Shown: positions 1 to 9,829, counted from the stretch's first letter. The stretch: DNA of 30,651 nucleotides from Plantago elongata (GCA_036897095.1 JAYMSP010001585.1:1-30651); one strand, 5' to 3'. A program made the numbers and translations. Notes: a model not told the origin generated them from the letters alone.

Positions 1-518
1 ATGTGCAATAGTGTTTATCGACGATTTTTTTAAAGACGTTTCCCCCCCCCCCCCCCAGTCTTTTACCTTTGTCGTTATCTGGACCAACACATACCCTTAT
101 CGATTTATTAGAAAAGTTCAGGCACATAGAAAATGTCTTTTGAAATGCTTGATGGAGAAATTAATAGATCCAATAGTATGTGTTTATATCGAATGGCTTT
201 TAAAATGGATGGAGCTAACATTGAGGCAAACTGCACTCCAGCCAAATAGTGAACAAAGTGAATTGGACGATTCTCATCACAGTCGGGGTTGTGAAATTGA
301 GTAATCTAGTCGAGTCGTTAACACACGCAGAGTTTTATAGTCGTGATAAGGTGCACGTGAGTCGAAGTCGTTGATCCGAATACACACAACGATTCATGTG
401 AAACCAACAACTGGGATGAGTGAAGGGGTGTTGTGTGTGGTTTGAGGTTGTGAGCGGAGAACAATTGAAATATTGTTTCTTAGTAGTTAGTTGCTTGTGA
501 ATAGAGAAGAAGCGTTAA

Positions 519-595
519 ACAAATTGTTGAAATGAAATGCACTTTACAAATTGTTGAAATGAAATGCACCTTAACAAATTAAATGGCACTTTAAC
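519..595. repeat. short tandem repeat, 27-bp period
   Basis: A 24-bp segment beginning ACAAATTGTTGAAATG is repeated exactly at 519-542 and 546-569. A partial, diverged third copy (AACAAATTAAATGGCAC) follows. No function is suggested by the sequence. Confidence 0.75.
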
Positions 596-1167
596 ATGAC
601 AATAGTGTTTCTTAATAACCGGTTGTTAGAAAATAAAGAAGCGGTAAACCATTTGCAAAAGCTTCCATGGAGTTCCATTCAAATCTTATCGCAGCAACAT
701 AAATCGATACCAAGGCGAGGGTGGTGGATAGGATTTAAGTTGAGTTCTTGCCTTCTTGGGAATGAATATGTAGAATTATTTGGGGATGTCCAAAGAAACC
801 GTGTGGTTGACGTGGAGATGGTATACTTTGTACAAACATCCTCATCTATTTAGGGAGAAAATGATTAACCTCTACAATTTACAATGATCGTACGGAGAAT
901 TTAAAAGTAACAGTCTTTTAGAGAAGCCAATAATTACTTTGATAATAAGGAAGTCATGGTATTTAAAAATCCCTCAATCTCATAAAAATTATCACATATA
1001 TGACCATGAAACCAATCGGCTTGAATGTTAACTATTAAGAGCTTTGTGATCAGTTATTAAATAATTTATTTATTATTGATTATAATCTCAATGGAGCACT
1101 TAAATATACAACTTAATATAAAAAAAAAGTTTAATTTAATGTGTAACATAAACTTTAAGAGAACTCA

Positions 1168-1207
1168 ACTTAAAGTAAATCAAACTTAAAGTAAATCAAA
1201 CTTAAAG
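1168..1207. repeat. 16-bp tandem repeat, 2.5 copies
   Basis: The unit ACTTAAAGTAAATCAA occurs at 1168-1183 and 1184-1199 and is followed by a half copy to 1207. It lies in AT-rich non-coding DNA. Confidence 0.8.
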
Positions 1208-1367
1208 TTTGGAATAAATACAATTTAAAAATTATATTCAAATATTGACCACTTTATAAGTACTTTATGTATAAGAGAGGCTTTACTTATATCAACTTGC
1301 TAGATCATACTATATAGAAAAAAATACTTCAAGACATGAATATGCCATTCTCCGAGACTAATTCGAA

Positions 1368-3265
1368 AGGGTAATCGTGCTCTAGATGATAAACAACATT
1401 ATTTAAGAAAATAAACTAATGATGTTAATTTTTCAACTTGAGAATTCAATCTAGAGGATAAATAACTTTAGAAATGGAATAAATCTAAATTGAGAACTTA
1501 ATTAGAAGTGCAAACTACATTATCTGAATAAGTAATTTAACACTTAGATAACTCCTACTTACAAAATAGGGAGTCATGAGGTGGTGATGTAGAATGGAGC
1601 TGAAGCGGGAAGGAGGAGATACAAGGTTTGATCTATGGTGAAAACATAAGGTGGTATATGAGTAAAGTGGTATTTGTATAGTAGTAGAGCAGTGTAGAGA
1701 GTAATTGTGATCTTTATCGTTTAAAAAAAAAACTCTTACTTTCAAACTCTATCTAGTAAACCAATTTGTAAATGTGACATTTAAAACTTGAAAATTCAAT
1801 TAAAATGGAAACCAACACTAAAAATATTATGATTGTAATTTGAGAACTCAATTTGAAAGGTAACTAAATTTTATGCATGAGACAATTCCAAATTTAGAAA
1901 TCAATTTGATGGTCAAACACAACTCTTGAATGGAATAATTTCAAATTGGTAACTATATTTCTAAGTGCTAGGGGTGAGCAAAACTAGGACCGGACTGAAA
2001 AACCGGCCCTAACCGGACTGAAAAATCGGTCCTCGGTCCGGTCCGGTCCGGTCCGGTCCACAGTATGGAGGATTTCAACATTTCGGTCCTCAGTCCGGTC
2101 CGGTCCTCAGTATGGAGGATTTCAACATTTCGGTCCTCGGTCCGGTCCGGTCCAAAAACCGACAAAACCGCGTGTCCACCGACCGGAAAGATTAGAGTAT
2201 ATATATAAATTTTTATCCTCCTCCTCCCATTAAAACCCTAACCCCCAAATTCCAAAAACAGCCATCAGCACTCAGCAGCCACACAGACGACCGACTGCTC
2301 CTCCTCCCACCGCTCGTCTCTCCTCCTCCCACCGCTCGCCTCTCCTCCGCCTCGGTTGGGATTTGTTTTGATCAACCATATGTACACGTTTATTGGGTAA
2401 AATTGGCTTCACAAGTTTAGTTACTCCACTCGACTCTAGATATGGTTGGTGAGGCGTGGCGGCGTGGTAAACAAGTGGAAATTTTGCGGTGGTGATGTGG
2501 CAGAGGAGAGGCGGAGAAATTTTGCACTCTCTTATATTTTTTTTTTTTTTTAACCTTTCTTTTGAAATTTTGACAGCCTGAGGATTTGGAGAATTTGGAG
2601 TGGCTGTCACATTTCGTGGAGGAAGGCGATGAATCCGAGTTGTAGTAGGACCGGATAGCAGCGGGCAAATTCGGCTGAGCCACCATGCGTTGCGGGCTGG
2701 GAGATCGGGAAAGGAGATTCGAGCAGATATGCTTCAGAGCCAGTGAGGACGATGTCATTGTTTTTGGATCTGAAAATTTTAGAGTTTTTGGACTCTTTGA
2801 TCTGATTATTCCCAAAAAAAATTCATTTTCAATCTTTTTCGGTCCAAGCCCGAAATCGGACCGACTTTTTCGGTCCGGTCCGGGCCTGGACCGATCTCAT
2901 ATCGGTCCGGACCTCGGTATTGAAAAAAACTGAAAATCAGTCCGTGCCAAAATCGGTCCGGTCCGGGCCTGGACCGATGCTCATCCCTACTAAGTGCAAC
3001 CCAACATTAAGCACAATTATGAGATACTTTCAAATTATGAACTCTAGCTACTTGAAAAGTAAACTACATTATGATAAAAACTACTCTAGAGTGAGATAGA
3101 TCAAAATTAATAACTAAATTATAAGGGTAAATGGACATTAGGGATGAAATAATTTCAACTTGGACACTCAAATCGAACGGTAACTTAACTATAAGAATGA
3201 GATAGTTTCAACTTGAGAGTTTAATTAAAGTATAATTTACACTTTATGGTTAGGATAGTTTCTTC
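1368..3265. repeat. degenerate minisatellite, period about 54 bp (interrupted by a hAT element)
   Basis: Successive units share the pattern GAGATAATTTCAA-TTGAGAACTCAATT followed by GGTAACTAAA-TATAAG. Matching TTTCAA-like anchors fall at about 1836, 1885, 1939, then after the inserted element at 3028, 3099, 3153 and 3207. Adjacent anchors are mostly 54 bp apart, with some larger gaps. Copies are well diverged, so the array is old. It was one array before the 1969-2989 insertion: excising that element and one 8-bp duplication restores a continuous unit. No coding potential is visible. Confidence 0.65.
1969..2989. mobile_element. complete non-autonomous hAT-type element with GGTCC-repeat ends
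   Basis: The terminal inverted repeats are TAGGGGTGAGCA (1969-1980) and the complement of 2978-2989 (TAGGGATGAGCA), differing at one base. Perfect 8-bp direct repeats CTAAGTGC flank it at 1961-1968 and 2990-2997, the duplication size made by hAT transposases. Both subterminal regions are packed with GGTCC/GGACC pentamers, including about five tandem GGTCC near 2036-2058. The centre (about 2220-2820) differs in composition: C/T-rich leader-like sequence, a T13-T14 run near 2529, and a GCCACCATGC motif at 2680. No transposase frame is present, so it would depend on a relative elsewhere. Several open frames exist inside, but none resembles a known protein. A second family member starts at 30111. 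Confidence 0.88.
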
Positions 3266-3930
3266 GTTCGGACCAACCCAACTCTAGCGATGAGATAATT
3301 AGAATTTGGGAAACTAAACAAATGATAAATCGAACTATATGTAAACATATTCTAAACAAAATCTAATCGCAGCATTTATGATCAAGTAAAAAATATATTT
3401 TTTCCTGAAGGTGGGGATCTGATATCTTCTAGGTGGGGTCTCTTTGATCATCTATCTATTTCTTTGATCTCCGTGATGGGTGCGTGGGGGGGGGCGGGGA
3501 TTTGACTCTCTAGAACTGTCTATGACCTTCTTCTCTCTACTTTTTTGATCTCAATGTTGGGAGGGGGAACTCTCAGATACATAAATAAAGACCTAATAAT
3601 ATAATAATAGATGGAGAAGGCGTACCCACCGACACCATGACCAACATTGTATACATAAGTTTGAACATTGTTTCTCGATTAATTTATTTATCCTTCTCTT
3701 TGTATTTATTGTAAAAGTAAATTATACCGTGACATCGTCACGGGTTAGTTAGTAGTAGTATAATTCTTAATTAGTAAACATAACAAAACATTCTACAATA
3801 CCTTTAATCAATGCTTGATTTGGAGAAAAAATTTAAGTAAACATTTTATTCCTTATTAAATTCATACGATGTTTACACACTTAATATTAATATATTATGT
3901 TATATATTAATTTTTTACATGCATACACTA
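3266..3930. other. intergenic DNA, nothing recognised
   Basis: The left part carries GT/CT-rich sequence, including a G-rich run (GGGGGGGG near 3486-3493). The right part is AT-rich. I see no gene, RNA or clear repeat. Confidence 0.4.
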
Positions 3931-4112
3931 AGGTTACTAGTATACCGGTCTTTTCGATTTTTTACCGGTTTTTAACCGGAACCAAACCGGAATAATTATT
4001 TTATTGAGCCCGTTAACCGAATCGAAAACTATACGGTCCACCCTAAGCTAATATTTACGGTCCGGTTCCGGTCTATTTCCCGGTCCGGACCGAATTGTGA
4101 ACACCCTAATAC
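3930..4112. mobile_element. probable second GGTCC/CCGG-rich MITE-like element
   Basis: The segment is dense in ACCGG and GGTCCGG motifs, inverted about its centre. Its right edge reads CGAATTGTGAACACCCTA, whose complement begins TAGGGTGTTCAC, similar in style to hAT-type ends. The left edge (TAAGGTTACTAG) is a poor match and no clean target duplication is visible, so the boundaries are approximate. It could instead be a decayed relative of the 1969-2989 family. Confidence 0.4.
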
Positions 4113-4555
4113 ATCATTTGCACTACACAGTACAATTTGACTGTTTAACTGGGCGTTTTCTGAATTTTAACTGTCAAATTAGGCCTTGGACGAATTTTTC
4201 CCGTGTACATTTGTCCCACAAAAAAAAAAATTAACCGGCAGCGGCAACATCATCGACTCAACATTAACCATTCACCCTGGGTTCGCATGCTTATCCGCAG
4301 TTTGTACATATGTTGTCAATAACTTGCTTTAATGGTGATTGGACTTTGCGATATTAACATAATCAAGTTATTCATGGGGAGCGTGTGCAACAACCCGAAA
4401 AATTGTACAACTTTGCGTGTATTTTTCCGTGTTGCTAATCTTACTTTTTCAAATCTCACAGTTAATCACTCCAATGTGATGCAAGTACAAACGTTTGACA
4501 TCCTCAACCTCACAATTTTATTAAAGAAAACTTCGACGTAACGTTACTGGTCAAA

Positions 4556-4740
4556 GGGTGTGCGGTGGACGTATGGTGGCTCGAGATAGTGTGAGTCAAG
4601 TGATTGATTGGAATTTGGAAGAGCGAGTTGGTCCATCAACCCTTTCCCCGAAAGTAGCATAAGTGGTAGCCTTGAGGACGGCGGCCCAATGGGCTTTAGG
4701 AAAAGTTTGGTGTAATGTTATTTTCGAGTAGCTTTTGTGA
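4556..4740 (+). pseudogene. degenerate RNase H-like (RVT_3-type) fragment of a retroelement
   Basis: The + frame through 4569-4731 reads VARDSVSQVIDWN, then VGPSTLSPKVA, a TAA stop, and ALRTAAQWALGK leading to VIFE followed by a TAG stop. This resembles plant RNase H domains of non-LTR retroelements, which have a V-RD-G motif, an L-AE-AL-AL helix and an ESD motif. Here the helix Glu codon is replaced by a stop and the ESD stops after Glu. The piece is short and inactive. No reverse transcriptase is recognisable nearby. The assignment rests on motif pattern only. Confidence 0.45.
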
Positions 4741-4759
4741 CCCACTTTTATAGCAATAC

Positions 4760-5171
4760 TCTTGATTAGGCTTGGATAGGTTCGGTGTTGAGTTATATTC
4801 ATGTTCTAGCCGCTATACTGTCTTATATTTAAATTATAATTTATCAATGCAGCGTAGTTGTGATAAAGTGGCACACTCTCCTACTAGATATTTCAGCTCG
4901 ACTCTAAGTTCGAACCTAAGTTAAATACTAGGGAATCCTAGATTGACGTAATAGCTCCAAACTTGCCTACCCAAATACACGTAAAATCGGAAGATTGTTT
5001 AATTAAAAGAAACAGAGGGAGGGAATGTAAATAAGCCAACTCAGTCAAAGTCGAAACATGAATCGGCTGTCAATTTTACCAGCACAGTAGGCTCTAGCAG
5101 AAAGAAGAAGAAGAAGAAGAAGAAGATAAGGCAATATCCAAAATCTCAATTTATTTCTCCTCCAAACAGCC
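4760..5171 (+). promoter_or_regulatory. upstream region and 5' UTR of the plastid L10 gene
   Basis: No other gene lies in this interval. A GAA/AGA microsatellite at about 5103-5126 precedes the start codon and probably falls in the 5' UTR, where purine-rich tracts are common in plants. I cannot fix a TATA box or transcription start with confidence. Confidence 0.4.
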
Positions 5172-6368
5172 ATGGAAGCTTCTCTCATTACCTTCTCAAC
5201 CTCCAAATCCCTCTACAACAATCCCTTATCCACCACTATCCGCCAACTCCCTTCTTCTTCTTCTTCCAGAAAGACTCGACCTTTCTTCAAAATCGAAGCC
5301 GCAATTAGCCGAACCAAGAAAGAGGAAACTGTCGAAAAGGTTAAGCAGCAGCTCGAAGATTGCCACCTCATTGCTGGCATTGCGTACAAGGGTTTGACTG
5401 TCCAGCAATTCCAACAGCTCCGTACTCAACTTCCTGAAACTTCCCATCTTTTGGTTGCCAAGAATACCCTCGTTCTTAAAGCCATTGAAGGTACTCGTGT
5501 TCAATTTTACTTCGATATCTCCATAATTTTAGTTCTCCATTGCTAGTATTAGTTGACTTGAGTGTTAGTGATATGATTGTTATACAAAACTACTTCTGTT
5601 ACATTTAGCTTAATTTGATGAAATTGTTAATCTTTGTGCAAGGGCGAAAATGTAGGTTTTAGTTTTGAGACGGAGCGAAAATGCAGCTATAGTTTTGAGA
5701 CGGAGAGAGTACTGAACTAATTATATGTGGTGTATAAGCTTCAAGTTGGAGGAATTGGTGAAATTAATTCATAGATTAAAAATTGCAGGATGTGTAGTAT
5801 TCTGAAACAGAACGAAACTTGAGGTGATTTTTATGCTAACAAAGTATAGAGGAGAAAATAATTTTTTGTTATAAAGAGGTTCTCGATTTCATGTTAATGT
5901 GTGAAATGCGGTTCATTCTTGTTGATTTTAATGTTTGATCAGGGGTTTCAGGAATTATCATTGTGTTCTCGTGAGGTTTTAATCCATATTTATGTTAATT
6001 ATCCGTTAGGTACCAAATGGGAAGCATTGAAGCCCTGTATGAAGGGGATGAACGCTTGGCTCTTCGTCCACAGTGAGGAAATCCCAGCTGCGTTGAAGCC
6101 TTATAGAGCATTCCAGAAGGAGAAGAAGTTGGAGGAAAATGACTTTACGGGAGCAGTTTTTGAAGGGCAGTTTTATGGTCCTGAGGAGTTTAAGGCATTA
6201 GAGAACTTGCCGACAAGAGCGGAGGTTTATGCAAAGATTTTGGGGGCGATGAAGGGACCGGCTTCGGCTGTTGTGGGGACAATTCAGGCTCCTGCAAGGG
6301 ACTTGATCTTGACACTTAAAGCTTTTTGCAAAAAGCTTGAGGATGAGGGTGCTACGTTGGCACAATAG
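5172..6368 (+). CDS. RPL10: 50S ribosomal protein L10, chloroplastic (nuclear gene, two exons)
   Basis: Encodes the plastid version of ribosomal protein L10 (uL10), which forms the base of the L12 stalk and so helps recruit translation factors. Exon 1 is 5172-5490 and exon 2 is 6010-6368. The donor GAAG|GTACTC and acceptor GTTAG|GTACC join in frame to 225 aa, close to the usual plant length. Residues 1 to about 43 are Ser/Thr/Arg-rich with few acidic residues, as expected for a chloroplast transit peptide. The L10 domain follows, with ISRTKKEETVEK, IAYKGLTVQQ and LLVAKNTLVLKAI before the junction, and GMNAWLFVHSEEIP and GAVFEGQFYG after it. The C-terminal AFCKKLEDEGATLAQ would be the helix that binds L12. 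The ATG at 5172 is the first in the reading frame and gives the full transit peptide. Reading through the intron gives a spurious 124-aa product. Confidence 0.95.
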
Positions 6369-6577
6369 TCATCATGTTTTTTGTATGGTATGTGATTCGT
6401 TCTTATCGATTTTAGTGCTTGCAAGTGTAATGTAATGAGAGGTTAGTATGGATAAATTTTGTATATTTGATGTTACACTGGTGATAATCCAATTTACATT
6501 AACCAACGCATCACTTAACTTCGATTCTTAATGATTATTTACTGAATCTTAGGTGCTGGTCTAGTGAATGTGGTTCT

Positions 6578-6862
6578 GAAGCTACATTGGCAACAATGTG
6601 ATAGTTAAGTTAGCCACAATGTTGTTCAACTTGTTTCTTGATAAGTTTGATGGTATGCGTGATTTGCTGAATGTTCTGTGCTGATATATCAAATGTGACA
6701 AGTAATTGGAGGATTAAAATAGATGGATCTCTATAGTTGATGCTACATTGGGTATAATTCTATTAGTAAGTTATCCAGGCCGTCATGTAACTCCATTTCT
6801 TGATAAATTTGAGGTAATGTGGGATTTGCTGAATATATTGCATTTGAAAGTGATCAAGTATT
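6578..6862. repeat. diverged tandem duplication, about 160-bp period
   Basis: The stretch 6578-6712 (containing GCTACATTGG, TTTCTTGATAAGTTTGA and GATTTGCTGAAT) recurs, diverged, at about 6739-6862 (GCTACATTGG, TTTCTTGATAAATTTGA and GATTTGCTGAAT). The anchors are in the same order and orientation. No coding function is apparent. Confidence 0.6.
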
Positions 6863-6921
6863 TTAATTGCAGAAATCTTAGTGTTATTCCATGTGCTTAT
6901 ACAGGTAAACAAACAAGGGTC

Positions 6922-7061
6922 TTTCTTGTCTATGGCTCTATGCTAAATTCTGTCGATTAGAATGCTTATGGAACCATTGATAATGGCATTATTTCTTGTC
7001 TATGGCTTTATGCTAAATTATGTCGATTAGAATGCTTATGGAACCATTGATAGTGGCATTA
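6922..7061. repeat. 70-bp tandem duplication
   Basis: The block starting TTTCTTGTCTATGGCT at 6922-6991 is repeated at 6992-7061 with only a few substitutions (for example CTCTATG/CTTTATG and AATTCTG/AATTATG). Its high identity makes it a much younger event than the neighbouring 160-bp duplication. Confidence 0.85.
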
Positions 7062-7426
7062 GCTGCATCTGGTTCGATCAACATGGATTTAAGACTTTTA
7101 GGCCTATATAAATATGCCAGGTGAAATTATTATTGGTTTGTATTCTTCTTCATTATTATAGTAGGTTTCGAATGCTAGTCCCTTGTCTGGTTAGGTTTTC
7201 TGAGTTTCAGTTCTTGCTGATAGACTGAGGCCTAAACTAGAACCCCTTAGCATTGCCTTTAGAGTGTCATATGCTGAGACAGTGAGACTGATCTTTACAG
7301 CACCAGGTCATCATGTATGAAAGAAAATATCATTGGTAACATTCGAAAACATGATCAATAATTACACAAACACACATTGCTGATAATAAAGAGAAAACCG
7401 GACTTTAGAAAGGAAAGGAAGGCCCT

Positions 7427-8578
7427 CTATGGAGTGATATAGAGAGCGAAATGTGTGATGGTCTCTACACCATCAGTTGTGTGTTGGTCGACATGAGGAA
7501 GAGTCTCAATTGTGGCATACCCTTTAGCATTTTCATACTTGCCAGTTCCTCCAATAATAGCAATGTGAGAAATCGGAGTGGCTGTTCTATGAACTCCAAA
7601 GAAGCTAATAGTGTCATCATCCTCATGTGCATTTCCATGGAACAATGCTGTCAGTACCAACGTGTGACTACTTCCATCAGTTGAGCTGGTAAGGTAAAAT
7701 CCCTGAACTTTCCCGAGAACTCCAGTTCCTAGCTCGTGCCCTTCGGTTATCTCGTTGTCGACTACTGTCACTGAGCCAAACATGAGTTGTTGGACAGTTA
7801 AACCTGCTGGTAGATTCCCTGCTGTTACAAACGCTTGGTTACCACCGCCATTGACAGCGTTGTTTCCATTACTCTGGACTAGCGTGTTGCCTGGTGAGCC
7901 GTTTAGGCCGACTAGGAATGGGAAATTGTTGTTGTTGATAGCACCGTTGACGGTGTTGAGTGGGACCCCTCCGTTGATTGGGAAGATTGGATTGCTGGGC
8001 TTGGAGAATGGGACGAAGCTGTTTGCATCAGTATTTGAAGCAAGACCGGCTACCACACGCCCGGTTGGTTGGGACCCGCCGAGGATATCATGCATAAAGA
8101 ATGACAGTACAGGGTGATCGGCTGATGCACCAACTGCGGCTCCACCGGCTGGCAGGGCATTTCCAGGAGTAGTGACTGGTGGGACATTTGTGGCGGCTCC
8201 ACCAGAGGGCAGGGCAGCAACTGGTGCTTCGACTGGTGGAGCATCAGTCTCAGGAACTGGTGCGATAACTGGAGCCGCATCAGCTTCAGGAGTGTCAGGT
8301 ATAGGTGCAACGACAGGTGCTGCAGGTTCGGTTGGAACGATAGGTGCCACGTTGGCTGCTGCTGGTATTGTAGTTGCTGGAAATTGGCCGCTGGGGAGGG
8401 TGGTACCTGGTTGTCCAACAAATGATGTTGTCGGATTGATTGAGCCGGGGTTGAATGACGGAAAGGGAAATTGTGGGGTTGCTTCATCTAGGATACGTGC
8501 AGAGCTAGCGAAAGAGGCAGCTAGCAGCAGTAAGCAGATGATGGAGTAGAGAGGTGTAGAACTGAAACTTATAGCCAT
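7427..8578 (-). CDS. dirigent protein, ESB1/DIR10-like, with Pro/Ala-rich linker
   Basis: An intronless frame of 383 aa. Residues 1-26 form a signal peptide (hydrophobic core IICLLLLAASFA, likely cleavage after SSA), so the product should be secreted to the cell wall. Residues about 60-150 are Pro/Ala/Val-rich with repeated APV and PIP motifs. The dirigent domain runs from about 155 to 381, with FFMHDILGG (160-168), FGSVTVVDNEIT (267-278), GKVQGFYL (289-296) and ISHIAIIGGTGKYENAKGYA (336-355). An Asn/Gly-rich insert at 193-247 sits inside it. This architecture is that of the long dirigent proteins including Arabidopsis ESB1, which organise lignin at the Casparian strip. Dirigent proteins steer stereospecific coupling of monolignol radicals and lack oxidase activity of their own. 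The root-barrier role is inferred from architecture; DIR16/18/24/25-like paralogues look similar. The start ATG has a good context (AAAAATGGC) and directly precedes the signal peptide. Confidence 0.93.
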   Translation of the reverse strand: MAISFSSTPLYSIICLLLLAASFASSARILDEATPQFPFPSFNPGSINPTTSFVGQPGTTLPSGQFPATTIPAAANVAPIVPTEPAAPVVAPIPDTPEADAAPVIAPVPETDAPPVEAPVAALPSGGAATNVPPVTTPGNALPAGGAAVGASADHPVLSFFMHDILGGSQPTGRVVAGLASNTDANSFVPFSKPSNPIFPINGGVPLNTVNGAINNNNFPFLVGLNGSPGNTLVQSNGNNAVNGGGNQAFVTAGNLPAGLTVQQLMFGSVTVVDNEITEGHELGTGVLGKVQGFYLTSSTDGSSHTLVLTALFHGNAHEDDDTISFFGVHRTATPISHIAIIGGTGKYENAKGYATIETLPHVDQHTTDGVETITHFALYITP

Positions 8579-8656
8579 TTTTGTTAAGTGTGAAGCGTAA
8601 GTGCTGTAAGGAAGAAGAGAAGATGCTTGTTGATGGTGATAGAGTGGATGTAAGAA

Positions 8657-8668
8657 GGGTATATATAG
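8657..8668 (-). promoter_or_regulatory. TATA box of the dirigent gene
   Basis: The complement reads CTATATATACCC, a strong plant TATA motif about 80-90 bp upstream of the dirigent start codon on the minus strand. That would give a short 5' UTR of roughly 50 bases, assuming initiation about 30 bases downstream. Confidence 0.65.
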
Positions 8669-8699
8669 CTTGAGCTGTTCAATACTCTAATGTAATGGA

Positions 8700-9250
8700 A
8701 ATTGAAGTGGAGCTGATAATATGGAGTTGTTCAAGTTATGATCTGTGTTACAGAAGTGAAATTAGTTATGATGATATACCTAAACTCCTTTATAAAACGC
8801 ATCAACATAAATTGGTTGCAAATTAATTAGATTGGATTGTTTATCAGATAATTGTTATCAAGCTTCTCTTAGATAGTGTCATACTCAAGATTTCGAGTCA
8901 CGTAATCAATATAATATCAATATAATAAATGGGTGAATACATTAACATGTAATACTGTGAAAGCCCGTGTCTAAAATTGTTTTACAAAACCTGGTCCTAG
9001 AAGTTATGAGGATATGATATGTGGAGTTGTTAGAAGCATTAATCTGTACTTACTACAATAGCTACAATCATTTACCTAAACTCCATTGTTGCGTTTTACT
9101 AGTTTTTACACTAAAAATACAGTTATTTATGTCATAAAAGGCTCCCTTGTCCCTTCACACTGAATCATCACCATGCATCAACTATGTGGTCATTTTTCTT
9201 CACAATTGATTGCAGATTAATCAGAGTGGATTATTTATCTTAGTTGTTTG
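8700..9250. repeat. old duplication within the dirigent upstream region
   Basis: Ordered similarities link 8716-8860 with about 9015-9250. ATATGGAGTTGTT matches ATATGTGGAGTTGTT, TACCTAAACTCC occurs in both (8777 and 9073), and GCAAATTAATTAGATTGGATTGTTTATC matches GCAGATTAATCAGAGTGGATTATTTATC. Offsets of about 300 rising to about 375 bp imply an insertion in the distal copy. The duplicated segments lie directly upstream of the TATA box, so promoter elements may be present twice. That regulatory role is inference. Confidence 0.55.
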
Positions 9251-9617
9251 AAATGTTTTTGCCTTCAATTCGAAAAGAAAATTCCCAATTTCTATGTTAC
9301 CGGTCATTCAAAAAGAGTAGAATGTTCCTACAAGACAAAACACGAGCAGTATGTTGTGAAGAAACTCTCCCTTCGTTGCAGTAGTAATGACACATTTGCA
9401 TAGCACGTACTCAAAACAAAGGAGTCGATCGATGGAGTTCGTTTGTTGGACGTGGCTAAGAATATTACTGTCGCATTGTATTATTAATAGTATATCCCTT
9501 TTAACTATTAGAATAAATTTAAATTCAATCTCATCCGTTGATTAATTGGTAATGCGATGGAGTGTTGCAGTGTCGCATAATAACGTAGTGCGACGTCGTA
9601 ATATAATAAAATATACA
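9251..9617. other. intergenic DNA, nothing recognised
   Basis: AT-rich sequence between the dirigent upstream region and the repeat block. It contains several TCGCA and GCGACG motifs around 9470-9600 but no gene, RNA or repeat that I can support. Confidence 0.4.
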
Positions 9618-9748
9618 GGGCTGATTGGCATGGCATTTGAATGGGATATTGGTAAAATTGTGTTTGGAATGGAATTGAAGTGTATTTTAGACCAAATTAC
9701 TGTTCATCGAGCTAAATGGGGACATTTAAATGCTTGGCCAATCAGCCA
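9618..9748. mobile_element. 131-bp foldback (MITE-like) element
   Basis: The left end GGCTGATTGGCATGGCATTT matches the complement of the right end (GGCTGATTGGCCAAGCATTT) over about 25 bases with few mismatches, giving inverted arms around a short core. No clear target duplication is visible. It may be a free-standing MITE or one terminus of the larger composite to its right. Confidence 0.6.
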
Positions 9749-9829
9749 CGTACATTATTTTAGTATATTAAACCAATATTTTCAATTGATAATTACAATT
9801 ATTTTTTCACCTTCCTCCATGACCGGTAT

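Larger units (their letters stand above)
1..1367. other. AT-rich DNA with no supportable gene
   Basis: I see no recognisable gene here. Open frames at 11-304 and 596-853 (+) have no domain, motif or codon pattern I recognise. A run of 15 C lies at 43-57. Part of the segment is locally duplicated: the stretch around 460-520 resembles 596-650, sharing a TGTTTCTTA-like block and an AAGAAGCG-GTAAAC-like block, which suggests an old repeat. The sequence from about 890 onwards is strongly AT-rich with many stops in all frames. Confidence 0.5.
6369..7426. other. region between the convergent L10 and dirigent genes, with local duplications
   Basis: This holds the 3' ends of two genes that converge: L10 from the left (+) and the dirigent gene from the right (-). 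No open frame has recognisable homology. The middle consists of two generations of tandem duplication described separately. No consensus AATAAA near either stop decides a polyadenylation site. Confidence 0.5.

Noticed and set aside
11..304. A 97-aa + strand frame at the window start
   Set aside because: It follows a poly-C run and has no recognisable domain or homologue pattern. It could be a chance frame or part of a repeat.
1541..1745. A possible MITE suggested by ACTCC...GGAGT and AGTAAAGTGG-like motifs
   Set aside because: The inverted match is only a few bases and no target duplication or clear end is visible.
2272..2933. Several open frames of 80-130 aa on both strands
   Set aside because: They lie inside the hAT element, are low-complexity (Ser/Pro/Lys runs) and match no family I recognise.
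5226..5504. A 92-aa minus-strand frame over L10 exon 1
   Set aside because: It is antisense to the transit peptide and L10 coding sequence and has no independent support.
8172..8549. A 125-aa frame on the + strand, Gly/Ala-rich
   Set aside because: It is the complement of the Pro/Ala-rich linker and signal peptide of the dirigent gene, a composition artefact.
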